Shown here: positions 1 through 6,259 of the stretch, piece after piece
Layout: each line of letters starts with the position of its first letter
How positions within the stretch are numbered: position 1 is the stretch's first letter
Source: JBOHHR01 sp050740975
Lineage (GTDB): Bacteria > Pseudomonadota > Gammaproteobacteria > JBOHHR01
Reading direction: 5' to 3'
Assembly: GCA_050740975.1 (NCBI GenBank)
Contig: JBOIEE010000146.1
Coordinates: 1 to 8,105 of the forward strand
Length of the DNA: 8,105 nt
The notes under the pieces: model-generated
Seen by the model: the letters and a program-made list of their open reading frames with translations, nothing else
Database searches by the model: none
Told to the model about the DNA's origin: nothing
Position numbers and translations under genes: made by a program

Positions 1-219
1 CTCGTCCACCTCGGCAAAAAGGGGGTGGACTACGTCATGACGGACGAGATCAAATCGCCGGTCGTTCAGCAAATGGCGCACATTCGCTTTGTTGCCCGTT
101 GAGAAGTTGTCTACACAGACGCACTCATAACCTGCCGCCAGCAGCCGGTCACAGAGATGAGACCCTAGGAAGCCTGCGCCGCCTGTGACTAGAACCCTGC
201 GGATTTGTCGATTTTTCAT
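1..219 (-). CDS. UDP-glucuronate decarboxylase-like NAD-dependent sugar epimerase, N-terminal part
   Basis: This is an extended SDR enzyme. The closest remembered family is UDP-glucuronate decarboxylase (UXS), which converts UDP-glucuronate to UDP-xylose in the cytoplasm for surface polysaccharide. Only the first 73 codons are present and the gene runs off the left edge. Visible are the Rossmann dinucleotide motif TGGAGFLGSHL (residues 12-22), the acidic residue ending strand 2 in VDNFSTGN (D37), and the segment RHDVVHPLFAEVDE (60-73), typical of UXS-type proteins. The ATG at 219-217 is preceded by AGGAG at good spacing, which fixes the start. About 116 bp further upstream lies an insertion sequence whose transposase reads toward this gene, so its natural promoter may have been displaced. 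Other SDR epimerases, such as GDP- or dTDP-sugar enzymes, are possible but fit less well. Confidence 0.85.
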   Translation of the reverse strand, partial: MKNRQIRRVLVTGGAGFLGSHLCDRLLAAGYECVCVDNFSTGNKANVRHLLNDRRFDLVRHDVVHPLFAEVDE

Positions 220-335
220 CTTTTTCTCCTTTCGTCGCTGTATGCAAGTGTGGCTTACACCCATGCGATGTTTGTTTCGACTTAACAAACGCAAGCCTGC
301 TTTGCAACACAATTTCGAAGCGAGGTGCACCATCA

Positions 336-354
336 CAGGGTAAGAGCATTAAAA
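336..354 (+). repeat. Left terminal inverted repeat of the ISAs1-family element
   Basis: CAGGGTAAGAGCATTAAAA matches the reverse complement of 1500-1518 at 15 of 19 positions. It lies 20 bp beyond the transposase stop codon. Confidence 0.75.
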
Positions 355-374
355 GTTAACATCCGAACAGTACC

Positions 375-1475
375 TTAGCGCGGTAGTTGTCGTCCCAACC
401 GGCTTTGAGCCAGGTTGAGGGCGAAATGCCGTAGGGTACAGAGGTTCTCGGCCGCCTCCCCGCGGCGGATCCGGCATTCGTCTTCGCGTAGCGTGACATC
501 CAAGACCCAGTGGAGTGAATTCTCGATCCCCCAATGGTGACGGACCGCTCGACCGAACTGACGGGCGTTGCTGGGAAGGGAAGCGATGTAGTACCGTTGT
601 TCGATTGAGACGTGCGCTCCACTCTGGCGTTCGGATTCGGCCAGGCCGATGATGCTCAACCCGGCCCATTCCTCCGGATGAGGGAGCGTGCTTAAGACCG
701 ATGTCGTCCAGTAGCGTCGGACCTCCACTCGGCCATGCCCCGCTTCGGTATCTTCGTAATAATCGTACGAGACATCGTTAAAATCCGCCGCCCTTGCGGT
801 CGTGAAGAAATCCACGATCGCCTCATGCAGTTGGCCCTGATTGCCTTTCACCGCCAGCACATAGTCCGCTTCCTTATCGATGATGCTCTGGGCGATCTCT
901 TTCTGGCACCCCATCGCATCTAAGGTCACAATGCAGCCTTTGAGCTCCAGGATCTCCAGCAGCTTGGGAATGGCGGTGATTTCGTTCGATTTCTCCTCGG
1001 TCTTCTGTTGGCCCAGCACCAAACCGTTGCGACTCGCCCACGCGCTCACCAGGTGAATCGCCCCTTTGCGGGAAGCCTTATCAAAGGAGCGCCGCACCGT
1101 CTTCCCATCAATGGCCACCACCTCCCCCTCGCTCACCCGGTGCACCGCATTCACCCAGTTGCTAAAACACTCCTGTAACCCTTTGGCCGAGATCCTCGAC
1201 AGCACCCGCGCAATGGTGTCATGAGCCGGAATACCGTTCTCCAAGGGGATAAACTTCCTCAGCCATTCGAGTTTCGTCTGGCCATATTCTTCGATCGCTT
1301 CCCACCCTTCCGCACCACTTAACACCCCACAAATCGCCAGCACTAATATGTCAACCAAGTTATGCTTCTTGTGCCGCTCAATCCGCGGATCTTCAGAATC
1401 GAAAAGTGTGCAACAATCGATGGGTCGGTTCGCTGTGCCATGAGTATCTTTCCTCAAAAAGCGATACTCGATCAC
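375..1475 (-). CDS. ISAs1-family DDE transposase
   Basis: This cut-and-paste transposase of 366 residues is full length for the family. The N-terminal DDE-associated domain contains DPRIERHKKHNLVDILVLAI (residues 29-48), followed by GIPAHDTIARVLSRI, a hallmark of ISAs1/H-repeat proteins. The catalytic residues are all visible: D123 in AIDGKTVR, D186 in VTLDAMGCQ and E318 in HHWGIENSLHWVLDV. The coding frame is uninterrupted, so the enzyme may be active. The start is GTG at 1475-1473. An upstream ATG is not available in frame before the terminal repeat, and the family similarity begins only around residue 25. The gene fills almost the whole element and reads toward the epimerase gene on the same strand. 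Confidence 0.93.
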   Translation of the reverse strand: MIEYRFLRKDTHGTANRPIDCCTLFDSEDPRIERHKKHNLVDILVLAICGVLSGAEGWEAIEEYGQTKLEWLRKFIPLENGIPAHDTIARVLSRISAKGLQECFSNWVNAVHRVSEGEVVAIDGKTVRRSFDKASRKGAIHLVSAWASRNGLVLGQQKTEEKSNEITAIPKLLEILELKGCIVTLDAMGCQKEIAQSIIDKEADYVLAVKGNQGQLHEAIVDFFTTARAADFNDVSYDYYEDTEAGHGRVEVRRYWTTSVLSTLPHPEEWAGLSIIGLAESERQSGAHVSIEQRYYIASLPSNARQFGRAVRHHWGIENSLHWVLDVTLREDECRIRRGEAAENLCTLRHFALNLAQSRLGRQLPR

Positions 1476-1499
1476 GATAACCGCCTGTTGTCAATAGTT

Positions 1500-1518
1500 T
1501 TTTAGTGATCTGGCCCTG
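1500..1518 (-). repeat. Right terminal inverted repeat of the ISAs1-family element
   Basis: Read on the minus strand it is CAGGGCCAGATCACTAAAA. It agrees with the left end at 15 of 19 positions, including the outer CAGGG and the inner TAAAA. It lies upstream of the transposase start. Confidence 0.75.
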
Positions 1519-1673
1519 CTCCTTCTCTCCTTACCAGACAAGGTCGCACCTGGTGTGCGAGATAATAGATGGTTCGGCGGTGCTCAATCCCGTCAAACTA
1601 CACAGTGCTTTGACCAAATAGGTGTAACTAGGGCTGGGTGTCTCCCAGGCACATACCCATCCTTTGCCGCTAT
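1519..1673. other. Short non-coding stretch with a perfect 6-bp dyad
   Basis: No gene is recognised here. The stretch lies between the right end of the insertion sequence and the stop codon of the broken DUF3467-type gene. At 1544-1560 there is a perfect 6-bp inverted repeat, TCGCAC / GTGCGA with a 5-nt loop. It is not followed by a T-run on either strand, so it is not a convincing terminator. Confidence 0.4.
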
Positions 1674-1826
1674 TCATCCTCTGGGAATGTCCGCAACGCA
1701 TTGTTCATACTGGTCGATCGACTCACGCAATGTCTCCAGCAAGGTCTTGGCATAGGCAGGAATAGTGACGATTCGCGTATGCATTTTTGCTTCTTGTCTT
1801 CCGAATAGAATTGTCGGAAATCCAGG

Positions 1827-1851
1827 TGAGCATGAGCACAGTATTTGATGG
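1827..1851 (+). repeat. Left terminal inverted repeat of the MITE-like element
   Basis: This 25-nt arm matches the reverse complement of 2196-2220 at 22 positions. The mismatches are at the 10th, 14th and 20th bases. A further exact copy of its outer motif GAGCATGATCA, as found in the right arm, lies internally at 1907-1917. Confidence 0.8.
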
Positions 1852-2048
1852 AAAGTGGAGTGATTCTTAGCAAACTATTCGATGATTCGCCGTTTTTTCC
1901 ATCATAGAGCATGATCAGAAATAACGTTCGATTATTAGAAGGTTAACCTCGCAACCCGTCTCTGAAGAGGCATGAAGTGTTCTCTACCGATGCCTCATCG
2001 TGGCCAGTATTTTCCCGCTCGGCATGGAGACCTTTTTCCCCGAGCGCA

Positions 2049-2109
2049 GGCTGGGTCAAGGCTGCGAGCGTAGCGAGCATCATCCACAGGGCTTGGCCTT
2101 GGCCCAGCC
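2049..2109. repeat. 14-bp imperfect inverted repeat inside the MITE-like element
   Basis: The arms GGCTGGGTCAAGGC (2049-2062) and GCCTTGGCCCAGCC (2096-2109) pair at 13 of 14 positions around a 33-nt spacer. The spacer contains a direct repeat GCGAGC-GTA-GCGAGC (2065-2079). Just beyond it, GCTTC-ATGC-GAAGC (2118-2131) forms a second small hairpin. Folding potential of this kind fits a structured RNA or a mobile-element core. No function is recognised. Confidence 0.55.
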
Positions 2110-2195
2110 GAAGCGGAGGGTATCGTAGCTTCATGCGAAGCGAGAAAATGCAGCTCATGGCCCTGGTTTTCCCTCATTATATTGTGCACGCAGCG

Positions 2196-2220
2196 CCATC
2201 GAATACCGTGATCATGCTCA
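2196..2220 (-). repeat. Right terminal inverted repeat of the MITE-like element
   Basis: On the minus strand it starts TGAGCATGATCACGGTATTC. It pairs with 1827-1851 and abuts TT-CAGG on its outer side. Confidence 0.8.
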
Positions 2221-2303
2221 TTCAGGATGAACTCGAAGGCATTGTAACCGACCTTGAAGTAGTTGGCGTACCATCGTATTCCCACCACCTCTTTGAATGG
2301 CAA

Positions 2304-2548
2304 AGTTTCATCATCACCGCTCTAACACACAACGCAAACGACTGATCAGTTTGCCTTAACTCTTCCGCCAGTTGCTGGTGCAAACGGTTATCGCATCCGG
2401 CGCGTTGGCTTGAAATAGTGGGCGACGGCGGCGCACGATTGCGCGCCCCGTCCATGCCCCCGATGATCGATCCCAATGCCCCATCTTCAGACTCATTTCT
2501 CTTTGGAAATCCGCCCAGCCTGATGCTAGGCTGACACCGGCTCCTATA
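2304..2548. other. Unassigned sequence between the DUF3467 remnant and truncated glgC
   Basis: No convincing gene is present. The sequence does not continue glgC in any minus-strand frame, so it is foreign to that gene. It contains a hairpin CAGCCT-GATGCT-AGGCTG (2516-2533) 15 bp past the glgC stop without a T-run, and a GC-rich GCGCA/TGCGC hairpin near 2431-2444. A minus-strand open frame through this region (about 2222-2476) has no recognised motif and is probably chance. Confidence 0.35.
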
Positions 2549-3091
2549 CTAAGGCATGACGCCGAAGGCGCTGGCTTCCCCTAGTGGGACTTCCATGCAA
2601 GCGATCGTGAGATCTGCCTTGTGCTCGAAGTGGGACGCGAGCATGGGTCCATAATCCATCTTGTAGACGTGGTCTCCGGCCAACACCAAGACATAATTGG
2701 GCTTGTAGGTACGTAGGATATCGATGTTCTGGTACAAGGCATCCGCTGTGCCTTTATACCAGGCCTCATGAACGCGCTGAGATGCGGGCAGGATCTCGAC
2801 AAATTCGCCCAGTTCGGTATGCAGAAAGCCCCAGCCCCGTTGCAGATGCCGGATCAGGGAATGGGCCTTGTACTGGGTGAGCACCCCGATGCGCCGGATC
2901 CCCGAGTTGACACAGTTGGAAAGCGAAAAATCGATGATCCGGAACTTGCCCCCAAAAGGCACCGCCGGTTTCGCCCGCCAGCGCGTCAGGTCCTTGAGCC
3001 GATCGCCGCGTCCCCCCGCCAGAACCAAGGCGAGCGTGGTACGCGTCAGACGGCTGACAAAGCGCTTACCCTGTGGGACGGCCCTATCCAT
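2549..3091 (-). pseudogene. glgC: Glucose-1-phosphate adenylyltransferase, truncated after 180 residues
   Basis: GlgC makes ADP-glucose from glucose-1-phosphate and ATP, the committed step of bacterial glycogen synthesis. The N-terminal nucleotidyltransferase core is clear: LALVLAGGRGDRLKDLTRWR (nucleotide loop), AKPAVPFGGKFRIIDFSLSN, GVLTQYKAHSLIRH, WYKGTADALYQN, and LVLAGDHVYKMDY with the metal-binding aspartate. The frame stops at ...EASAFGVMP-TAG, where intact enzymes continue for a further 230 or so residues, including the C-terminal beta-helix. The sequence beyond shows no GlgC similarity in any frame. The rest has therefore been lost by deletion or rearrangement and the product is very unlikely to be active. 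The ATG (3091-3089) overlaps the stop of the upstream regulator by 8 bp and lacks its own strong ribosome-binding site, which points to translational coupling. The family call is firm. Confidence 0.9.
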
Positions 3092-5069
3092 GGATTACAC
3101 AACTAGGTGACGCAGCGAACAAGACCGCACGCTTTTGAGCACGGGCGAAATCTACCGGGGCGGTCTTGCGATTGCCAGCTTGTCCAATGCGGTAGCGCAA
3201 GGTGCTGGGTTTCAAGCCTAGAACTGCCGCCGCCCCTTTCGCACCCTCGATCTTCCACCTGCACTTTTCCAGCATGCGCTCCGTATGGGCGCGTTCCACC
3301 TGCTGGAGGGTATGGGAATCGGGGGTCTGCGCAGGAATATCCGGCTTCGACTGTAATACCGGGTCATTGACTTCCACAATCGGTCCAACGGCCAGGATGG
3401 CGGCGCGTTCGATGACGTTTTGTAACTCACGGACGTTCCCGGGCCATGAATATTGAACCAACCGTTCAACGGACTGCGCGGAGAAGTCCCGCAAAGACCT
3501 GCCTAACGTTCGGGCATTCTGCCTCAAAAAATGCCTGGCGAGGCGCGGAATGTCATCACGGCGCTCGCGCAGCGGCGGAACGCGGATCGGAAAGACATTT
3601 AGCCGATAAAACAAGTCCTCTCGGAACGAGCCACCCTTGACCATCTGAGCCAGGTCACGGTTGGTCGCCGCAATCACGCGCAGATTCACGCGCAAGGTCG
3701 CACTGCCTCCGACGCGCTCAAAGCTGCGCTCTTGCAGCACCCGCAAAAATTTCGCTTGTGCCTGGGCGGAGAGTTCACCCACTTCGTCCAGGAAAATGGT
3801 GCCCTCGCCCGCCAGCTCAAAGCGCCCCTTGCGTTGGGCCGTCGCCCCCGTAAAGGCTCCTTTCTCGTGCCCGAACAGCTCGCTTTCGATAAGCTCGGCA
3901 GGCAGGGCGGCGCAGTTGACAATCACCAGCAACTTGTCCTTGCGCCCACTGCATTGGTGCAACGCGCGGGCGACCAGCTCCTTACCCGTGCCAGTCTCAC
4001 CGATCAAGAGCACGGTGGCATCCGTCGCTGCGACGAGATCGATCTGTCCGTAGATTTCCGCCATTTCCGGCGAGTCGCCAATGATTTCGCTAAACTGATC
4101 TCGGCGCCTGAACTCTTCCCGAAACGACATGTTCTGGTCGCGGAGATCCTGGAGTTCCTGCATGGCTTTATTTCGGTCCCCAGCGTCACGCAGGATGAGC
4201 GTGTAGAAGCTCTGCCCAGCGATCTCCAAGGAAGAGACCGTGGCCTCTATCGGGAACTCCTCCTTGTCGGCGCGCACTGCGGTCACGCCTTCCGGCAACC
4301 ACAACTTCCGGTCTTTCTCGCGTACAGCATGGAGGAGCTGACGAAACGAAAGCGACAAAAACCGGTCGACAGATTGGCCGATCGCCCGTTCAGCCGCACA
4401 GCCAAAGACCTCTTCCGCCGCCCGGTTGAACAGGACGATGCGGTGGTCCTTATCGCTGGTGATGATGGCGTCCATGGCGCTGTCAAGGATATGAGCCAAT
4501 CGCCGTTCGCTCTGCTCCAAGGCTTGTTCAGCACGTTTACGTTCCAGCTCTGTAGCGGCCCGGGCACCGAACACCTTGAATGCGGATAGTTCGGTTTCCT
4601 GCACCCCCATAGGGTGATCGTCCAACACCGCGAGGTGCCCCAGCACGTCACCTAACTTGTCGGTCAAAGGGATGGCCAAATAACTATCGGCGTTCATCTC
4701 CACAAGATCCCTGTCCCGCGGGAATAGGCTCCGGATCCCCTTCTCGTAATAGCACACCTCGCCGGCTAACACCGCTTCACAGGGCGTGCCAGCGAGGTCA
4801 TATTCGACATTGTCCGCGAATCCCTCTCCGGCCCAGAAGGAGAGGGTTCGAACCCGCTCTCGGCCCCCAGCGAATTCGGAGACAAGAGTGTATCTCACCC
4901 GCATTGCCCTCGCTGTGGAACGTACAAGCGTCTGAAAGAATTCATCGCCAATCGCGGTAACCGTTCCTTCATAGATCAGTCGAAGGACGTCAGCTTGTTT
5001 TTTTTTCTTGTGACACTGGGTGCATGGAGGGCCTCCTCGGTTTAGCCCCGCGGGACGGAGCACAGCCAC
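3084..5069 (-). CDS. GAF-PAS sigma-54-dependent transcriptional activator (Fis-type HTH)
   Basis: This is an enhancer-binding protein that uses ATP to open sigma-54 RNA polymerase promoters. The order of domains in the 661-residue frame is: GAF-like sensor (about 38-175), short coiled linker (about 175-190), PAS (about 190-295), second linker, AAA+ domain (about 328-560) and C-terminal Fis-type helix-turn-helix (about 600-630). In the AAA+ domain are Walker A GETGTGKE (357-364), the sigma-54-contacting GAFTGA loop (404-409), Walker B IFLDEV (425-430) and SWPGNVRELQN (541-551). The activator core is thus intact. No receiver domain is present, so sensing is probably by ligand through GAF or PAS. 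The GTG start at 5069 has no good ribosome-binding site and gives an odd N-terminus. A strong site precedes ATG 5025, which is out of frame because of an A9 run. A 30-residue tail after the HTH runs into glgC. The family is certain; whether it is expressed intact is not. Confidence 0.9.
   Translation of the reverse strand: MAVLRPAGLNRGGPPCTQCHKKKKQADVLRLIYEGTVTAIGDEFFQTLVRSTARAMRVRYTLVSEFAGGRERVRTLSFWAGEGFADNVEYDLAGTPCEAVLAGEVCYYEKGIRSLFPRDRDLVEMNADSYLAIPLTDKLGDVLGHLAVLDDHPMGVQETELSAFKVFGARAATELERKRAEQALEQSERRLAHILDSAMDAIITSDKDHRIVLFNRAAEEVFGCAAERAIGQSVDRFLSLSFRQLLHAVREKDRKLWLPEGVTAVRADKEEFPIEATVSSLEIAGQSFYTLILRDAGDRNKAMQELQDLRDQNMSFREEFRRRDQFSEIIGDSPEMAEIYGQIDLVAATDATVLLIGETGTGKELVARALHQCSGRKDKLLVIVNCAALPAELIESELFGHEKGAFTGATAQRKGRFELAGEGTIFLDEVGELSAQAQAKFLRVLQERSFERVGGSATLRVNLRVIAATNRDLAQMVKGGSFREDLFYRLNVFPIRVPPLRERRDDIPRLARHFLRQNARTLGRSLRDFSAQSVERLVQYSWPGNVRELQNVIERAAILAVGPIVEVNDPVLQSKPDIPAQTPDSHTLQQVERAHTERMLEKCRWKIEGAKGAAAVLGLKPSTLRYRIGQAGNRKTAPVDFARAQKRAVLFAASPSCVIHG
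4998..5038 (-). promoter_or_regulatory. Strong ribosome-binding site, ATG and A9 run at the activator start
   Basis: On the minus strand GAGGAGG (5038-5032) is followed six bases later by ATG (5025-5023), the best initiation signal near this gene. From this ATG the reading is MHPVSQEKKTS-stop. The run of nine A (T9 on the plus strand, 4998-5006) places it one base out of frame with the regulator. With eight A the reading would be MHPVSQEKKQADVLRLIYEG and onward into the GAF domain. The cause may be a sequencing error, a frameshift mutation or a slippage switch. Confidence 0.6.
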
Positions 5070-5527
5070 GATCTTTTAGGTGTGCGCTAACCATTCTAAT
5101 CGAGACATGTCAGCCTGGGAAGCAAGGGCTGGGCGACTTGCCGCGAGAGGAGAGGCGCTCTGCGCGCACCTTAGGGCGTCATCGCGGCACGGGGTGGCGA
5201 GAGGTGGGCGCCGAGTGATGACAGGAAGTGTGTCTCCATTAAGATTGTGCGGGGTTCCCTGCCGTACGGCCAGGCGGGGTAGCGCTAGCCCAGGCGAAAC
5301 CGGATGAAGGCACTGCCTGATTTTGCACCTTATCGTGCGGTTACTAGGAAATTAGACGAGGCGCCTCATCAAACGTTGTTCAGAAGCCTACACCTTTGGT
5401 TCTGAGCCGAGAACGGGTGTTCATAGTCATTCACGATCGCAAGCCCTGGCGCAACAATGAGTTTTCTCGCGAATCGCATCGTTCATGGTAAGATCGCCTT
5501 CGACGGTTTCTCGGCATGGCGACAGAT
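5070..5527. other. Intergenic region between the cytochrome P460 gene and the activator gene
   Basis: No gene or RNA is recognised in these 458 bp. A perfect 10-bp palindrome GCCGTACGGC lies at 5261-5270, about 190-235 bp upstream of the two possible activator starts. A weak GCAC-CTTATC-GTGC hairpin lies near 5325-5338. No good sigma-70 or sigma-54 promoter for the activator was found. A 19-codon minus-strand frame (5486-5427) directly after the cytochrome gene has only a weak ribosome-binding site. Confidence 0.35.
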
Positions 5528-6082
5528 TTACCTCAACGTCGGATAGCCCGCGATAAAAACCCAGTCTGTTTTCTGGGCCGGAACGTGACACGCTTGGCAA
5601 TCCGTTGCCCAGTTCTTGGACACGTTGACGCCGAGCGCATCCGGCTTGAACAAGGCCCAACCCCAGCCCCCGCCCCAATTCGGATTATTCGGGAAACGGC
5701 CTTTCTCATCCTTCACCATCACGAAGTACTGCATGGGCTCGGTTGCCCAAGTCGCTGCCCCAGTAGTCATGCTTCCCGTGCCGAGCTTGCGGATCTCTTT
5801 GACGAGCACGGCCCCATCGGGGAAATGCCCGGTCTCGCGGTAGGCCGCCGCTACGGCAGATGGCGTGTAAACGTCATGGAAACCTTGGCCGGGCGCACCA
5901 GCTTCGCTCACCACATACGAGCCGAGGTGGACCCAATGGCGGCGCACGTCCCGTGGCAGGCTGATGCGGCCCTCGGGATCCACATAGGCGGAGAACGTGG
6001 ACCGACCGGCTCGGGGCCCGAAGGCAGCGGTGCCGGCAAGAATTAGGAATAATACACACGCTAGGACGACTCTACTCTTCAT
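5528..6082 (-). CDS. Cytochrome P460 family protein, exported
   Basis: Cytochromes P460 are periplasmic c-type haem proteins with a lysine-to-haem crosslink. Characterised members oxidise hydroxylamine, to nitrous oxide or nitrite depending on the study, and take part in nitrogen-oxide detoxification in ammonia and methane oxidisers. The 184-residue frame starts with a signal peptide (MKSRVVLACVLFLILAGTAA). The P460 domain follows: RRHWVHLGSYV (48-57), GFHDVYTPSAV, a GHFPDGAVLVKEIRKLG segment (85-101) holding the likely crosslinking lysine (K95 by analogy), WGWALFKPDALG, and the haem site CQACH (C162, C165, H166) close to the C-terminus. Length and layout are normal for the family. The ATG at 6082 precedes the signal peptide directly and has a modest AGAGAAGAG ribosome-binding region. 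A gene with a sigma-54 promoter lies 177 bp upstream on the same strand, with no clear terminator between. The activity of this member is not shown by sequence. Confidence 0.88.
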   Translation of the reverse strand: MKSRVVLACVLFLILAGTAAFGPRAGRSTFSAYVDPEGRISLPRDVRRHWVHLGSYVVSEAGAPGQGFHDVYTPSAVAAAYRETGHFPDGAVLVKEIRKLGTGSMTTGAATWATEPMQYFVMVKDEKGRFPNNPNWGGGWGWALFKPDALGVNVSKNWATDCQACHVPAQKTDWVFIAGYPTLR

Positions 6083-6259
6083 ACGCTCTTCTCTCTTGGT
6101 TCTTGTGCGATCGCAATGAATCTACTAGACGATGCCTTCCCCGGCGGCTAACAATTCCCTTTCCGCCAAAACATGTCTTCGGACCTTAGCGTAAACTGCC
6201 ATAGCCTTATCTTGTTGCGCAGTCGACCAAATCTAAAACAGAAAAAGCCTTGGTGGGAC

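Larger units (their letters stand above)
336..1518 (-). mobile_element. ISAs1-family insertion sequence, apparently complete
   Basis: The element is 1183 bp. It is bounded by imperfect terminal inverted repeats that start CAGGG at both ends and enclose one full-length DDE transposase gene on the minus strand. The family assignment rests on the transposase; the CAGGG ends fit it. No clear 8-10 bp target duplication is visible: the left flank ends TGCACCATCA and the right flank begins CTCCTTCTCT. One flank may therefore have been lost or rearranged after insertion. The element lies in the leader region of the sugar epimerase gene to its left. Confidence 0.85.
1827..2222. mobile_element. MITE-like non-autonomous element with 25-bp inverted repeats
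   Basis: The element of about 396 bp begins with TGAGCATGAGCACAGTATTT and ends with the near-perfect reverse complement (22 of 25 matches). It is flanked by CAGG at 1823-1826 and 2223-2226. Removing it with one CAGG copy rejoins GAGTTCATCCTGGATTTCC on the minus strand and restores the codons F-I-L-D-F of the host gene. That is direct evidence of insertion. No transposase gene fits inside. The exact ends are uncertain by 1-2 bases because the right end carries an extra TT before CAGG. The interior holds a structured module (about 1945-2160) whose translated shadows resemble ORFs I remember from Nitrospira genomes, which suggests a dispersed repeat family. The mobilising transposase family is unknown. 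Confidence 0.75.
1674..2303 (-). pseudogene. DUF3467-type small protein, split by an inserted element and frameshifted
   Basis: Two separated pieces of one small gene are visible. The 5' piece (2303-2223) encodes RWYANYFKVGYNAFEFIL. The 3' pieces encode DFRQFYSEDKKQ (about 1824-1789) and then, in another frame, MHTRIVTIPAYAKTLLETLR and onward to a stop at 1676-1674. Joined, they give about 75 residues matching the remembered DUF3467 pattern: YANY..VG.N.FEF.LDFGQ, then HTRIV.SP.YAK.LLE.L...I..YE. The function of the family is unknown. Two lesions break the gene: the 396-bp element at 1827-2222, and a one-base deletion in the A-run at 1784-1788 between KKQ and MHTR. The start is uncertain; TTG at 2303-2301 is the only candidate after an in-frame stop. 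The family call rests on memory of the motif. Confidence 0.7.

Noticed and set aside
1977..2345. Plus-strand open frame of 122 codons across the middle of the mobile element
   Set aside because: It spans the element boundary and the antisense of the DUF3467 remnant, with no recognised motif and no clear ribosome-binding site. It is a shadow frame.
2516..2533. CAGCCT / AGGCTG hairpin after truncated glgC as a terminator
   Set aside because: The stem is only 6 bp and there is no T-run on the minus strand beyond it.
3732..4589. Plus-strand open frame of 285 codons inside the activator gene
   Set aside because: It lies wholly antisense to the conserved AAA+ and PAS coding sequence and has no family features.
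5437..5455. Possible sigma-54 site TGCGCC-N5-TTGC on the minus strand
   Set aside because: The essential GG of the -24 element is missing.
5427..5486. 19-codon minus-strand frame with Cys-Cys directly after the cytochrome gene
   Set aside because: The ribosome-binding site is weak and distant, and nothing supports it as a leader peptide or small gene.
5516..6046. Plus-strand open frame of 176 codons opposite the cytochrome P460 gene
   Set aside because: The minus strand encodes a signal peptide and haem motif in a normal-length protein, so the plus-strand frame is its shadow.
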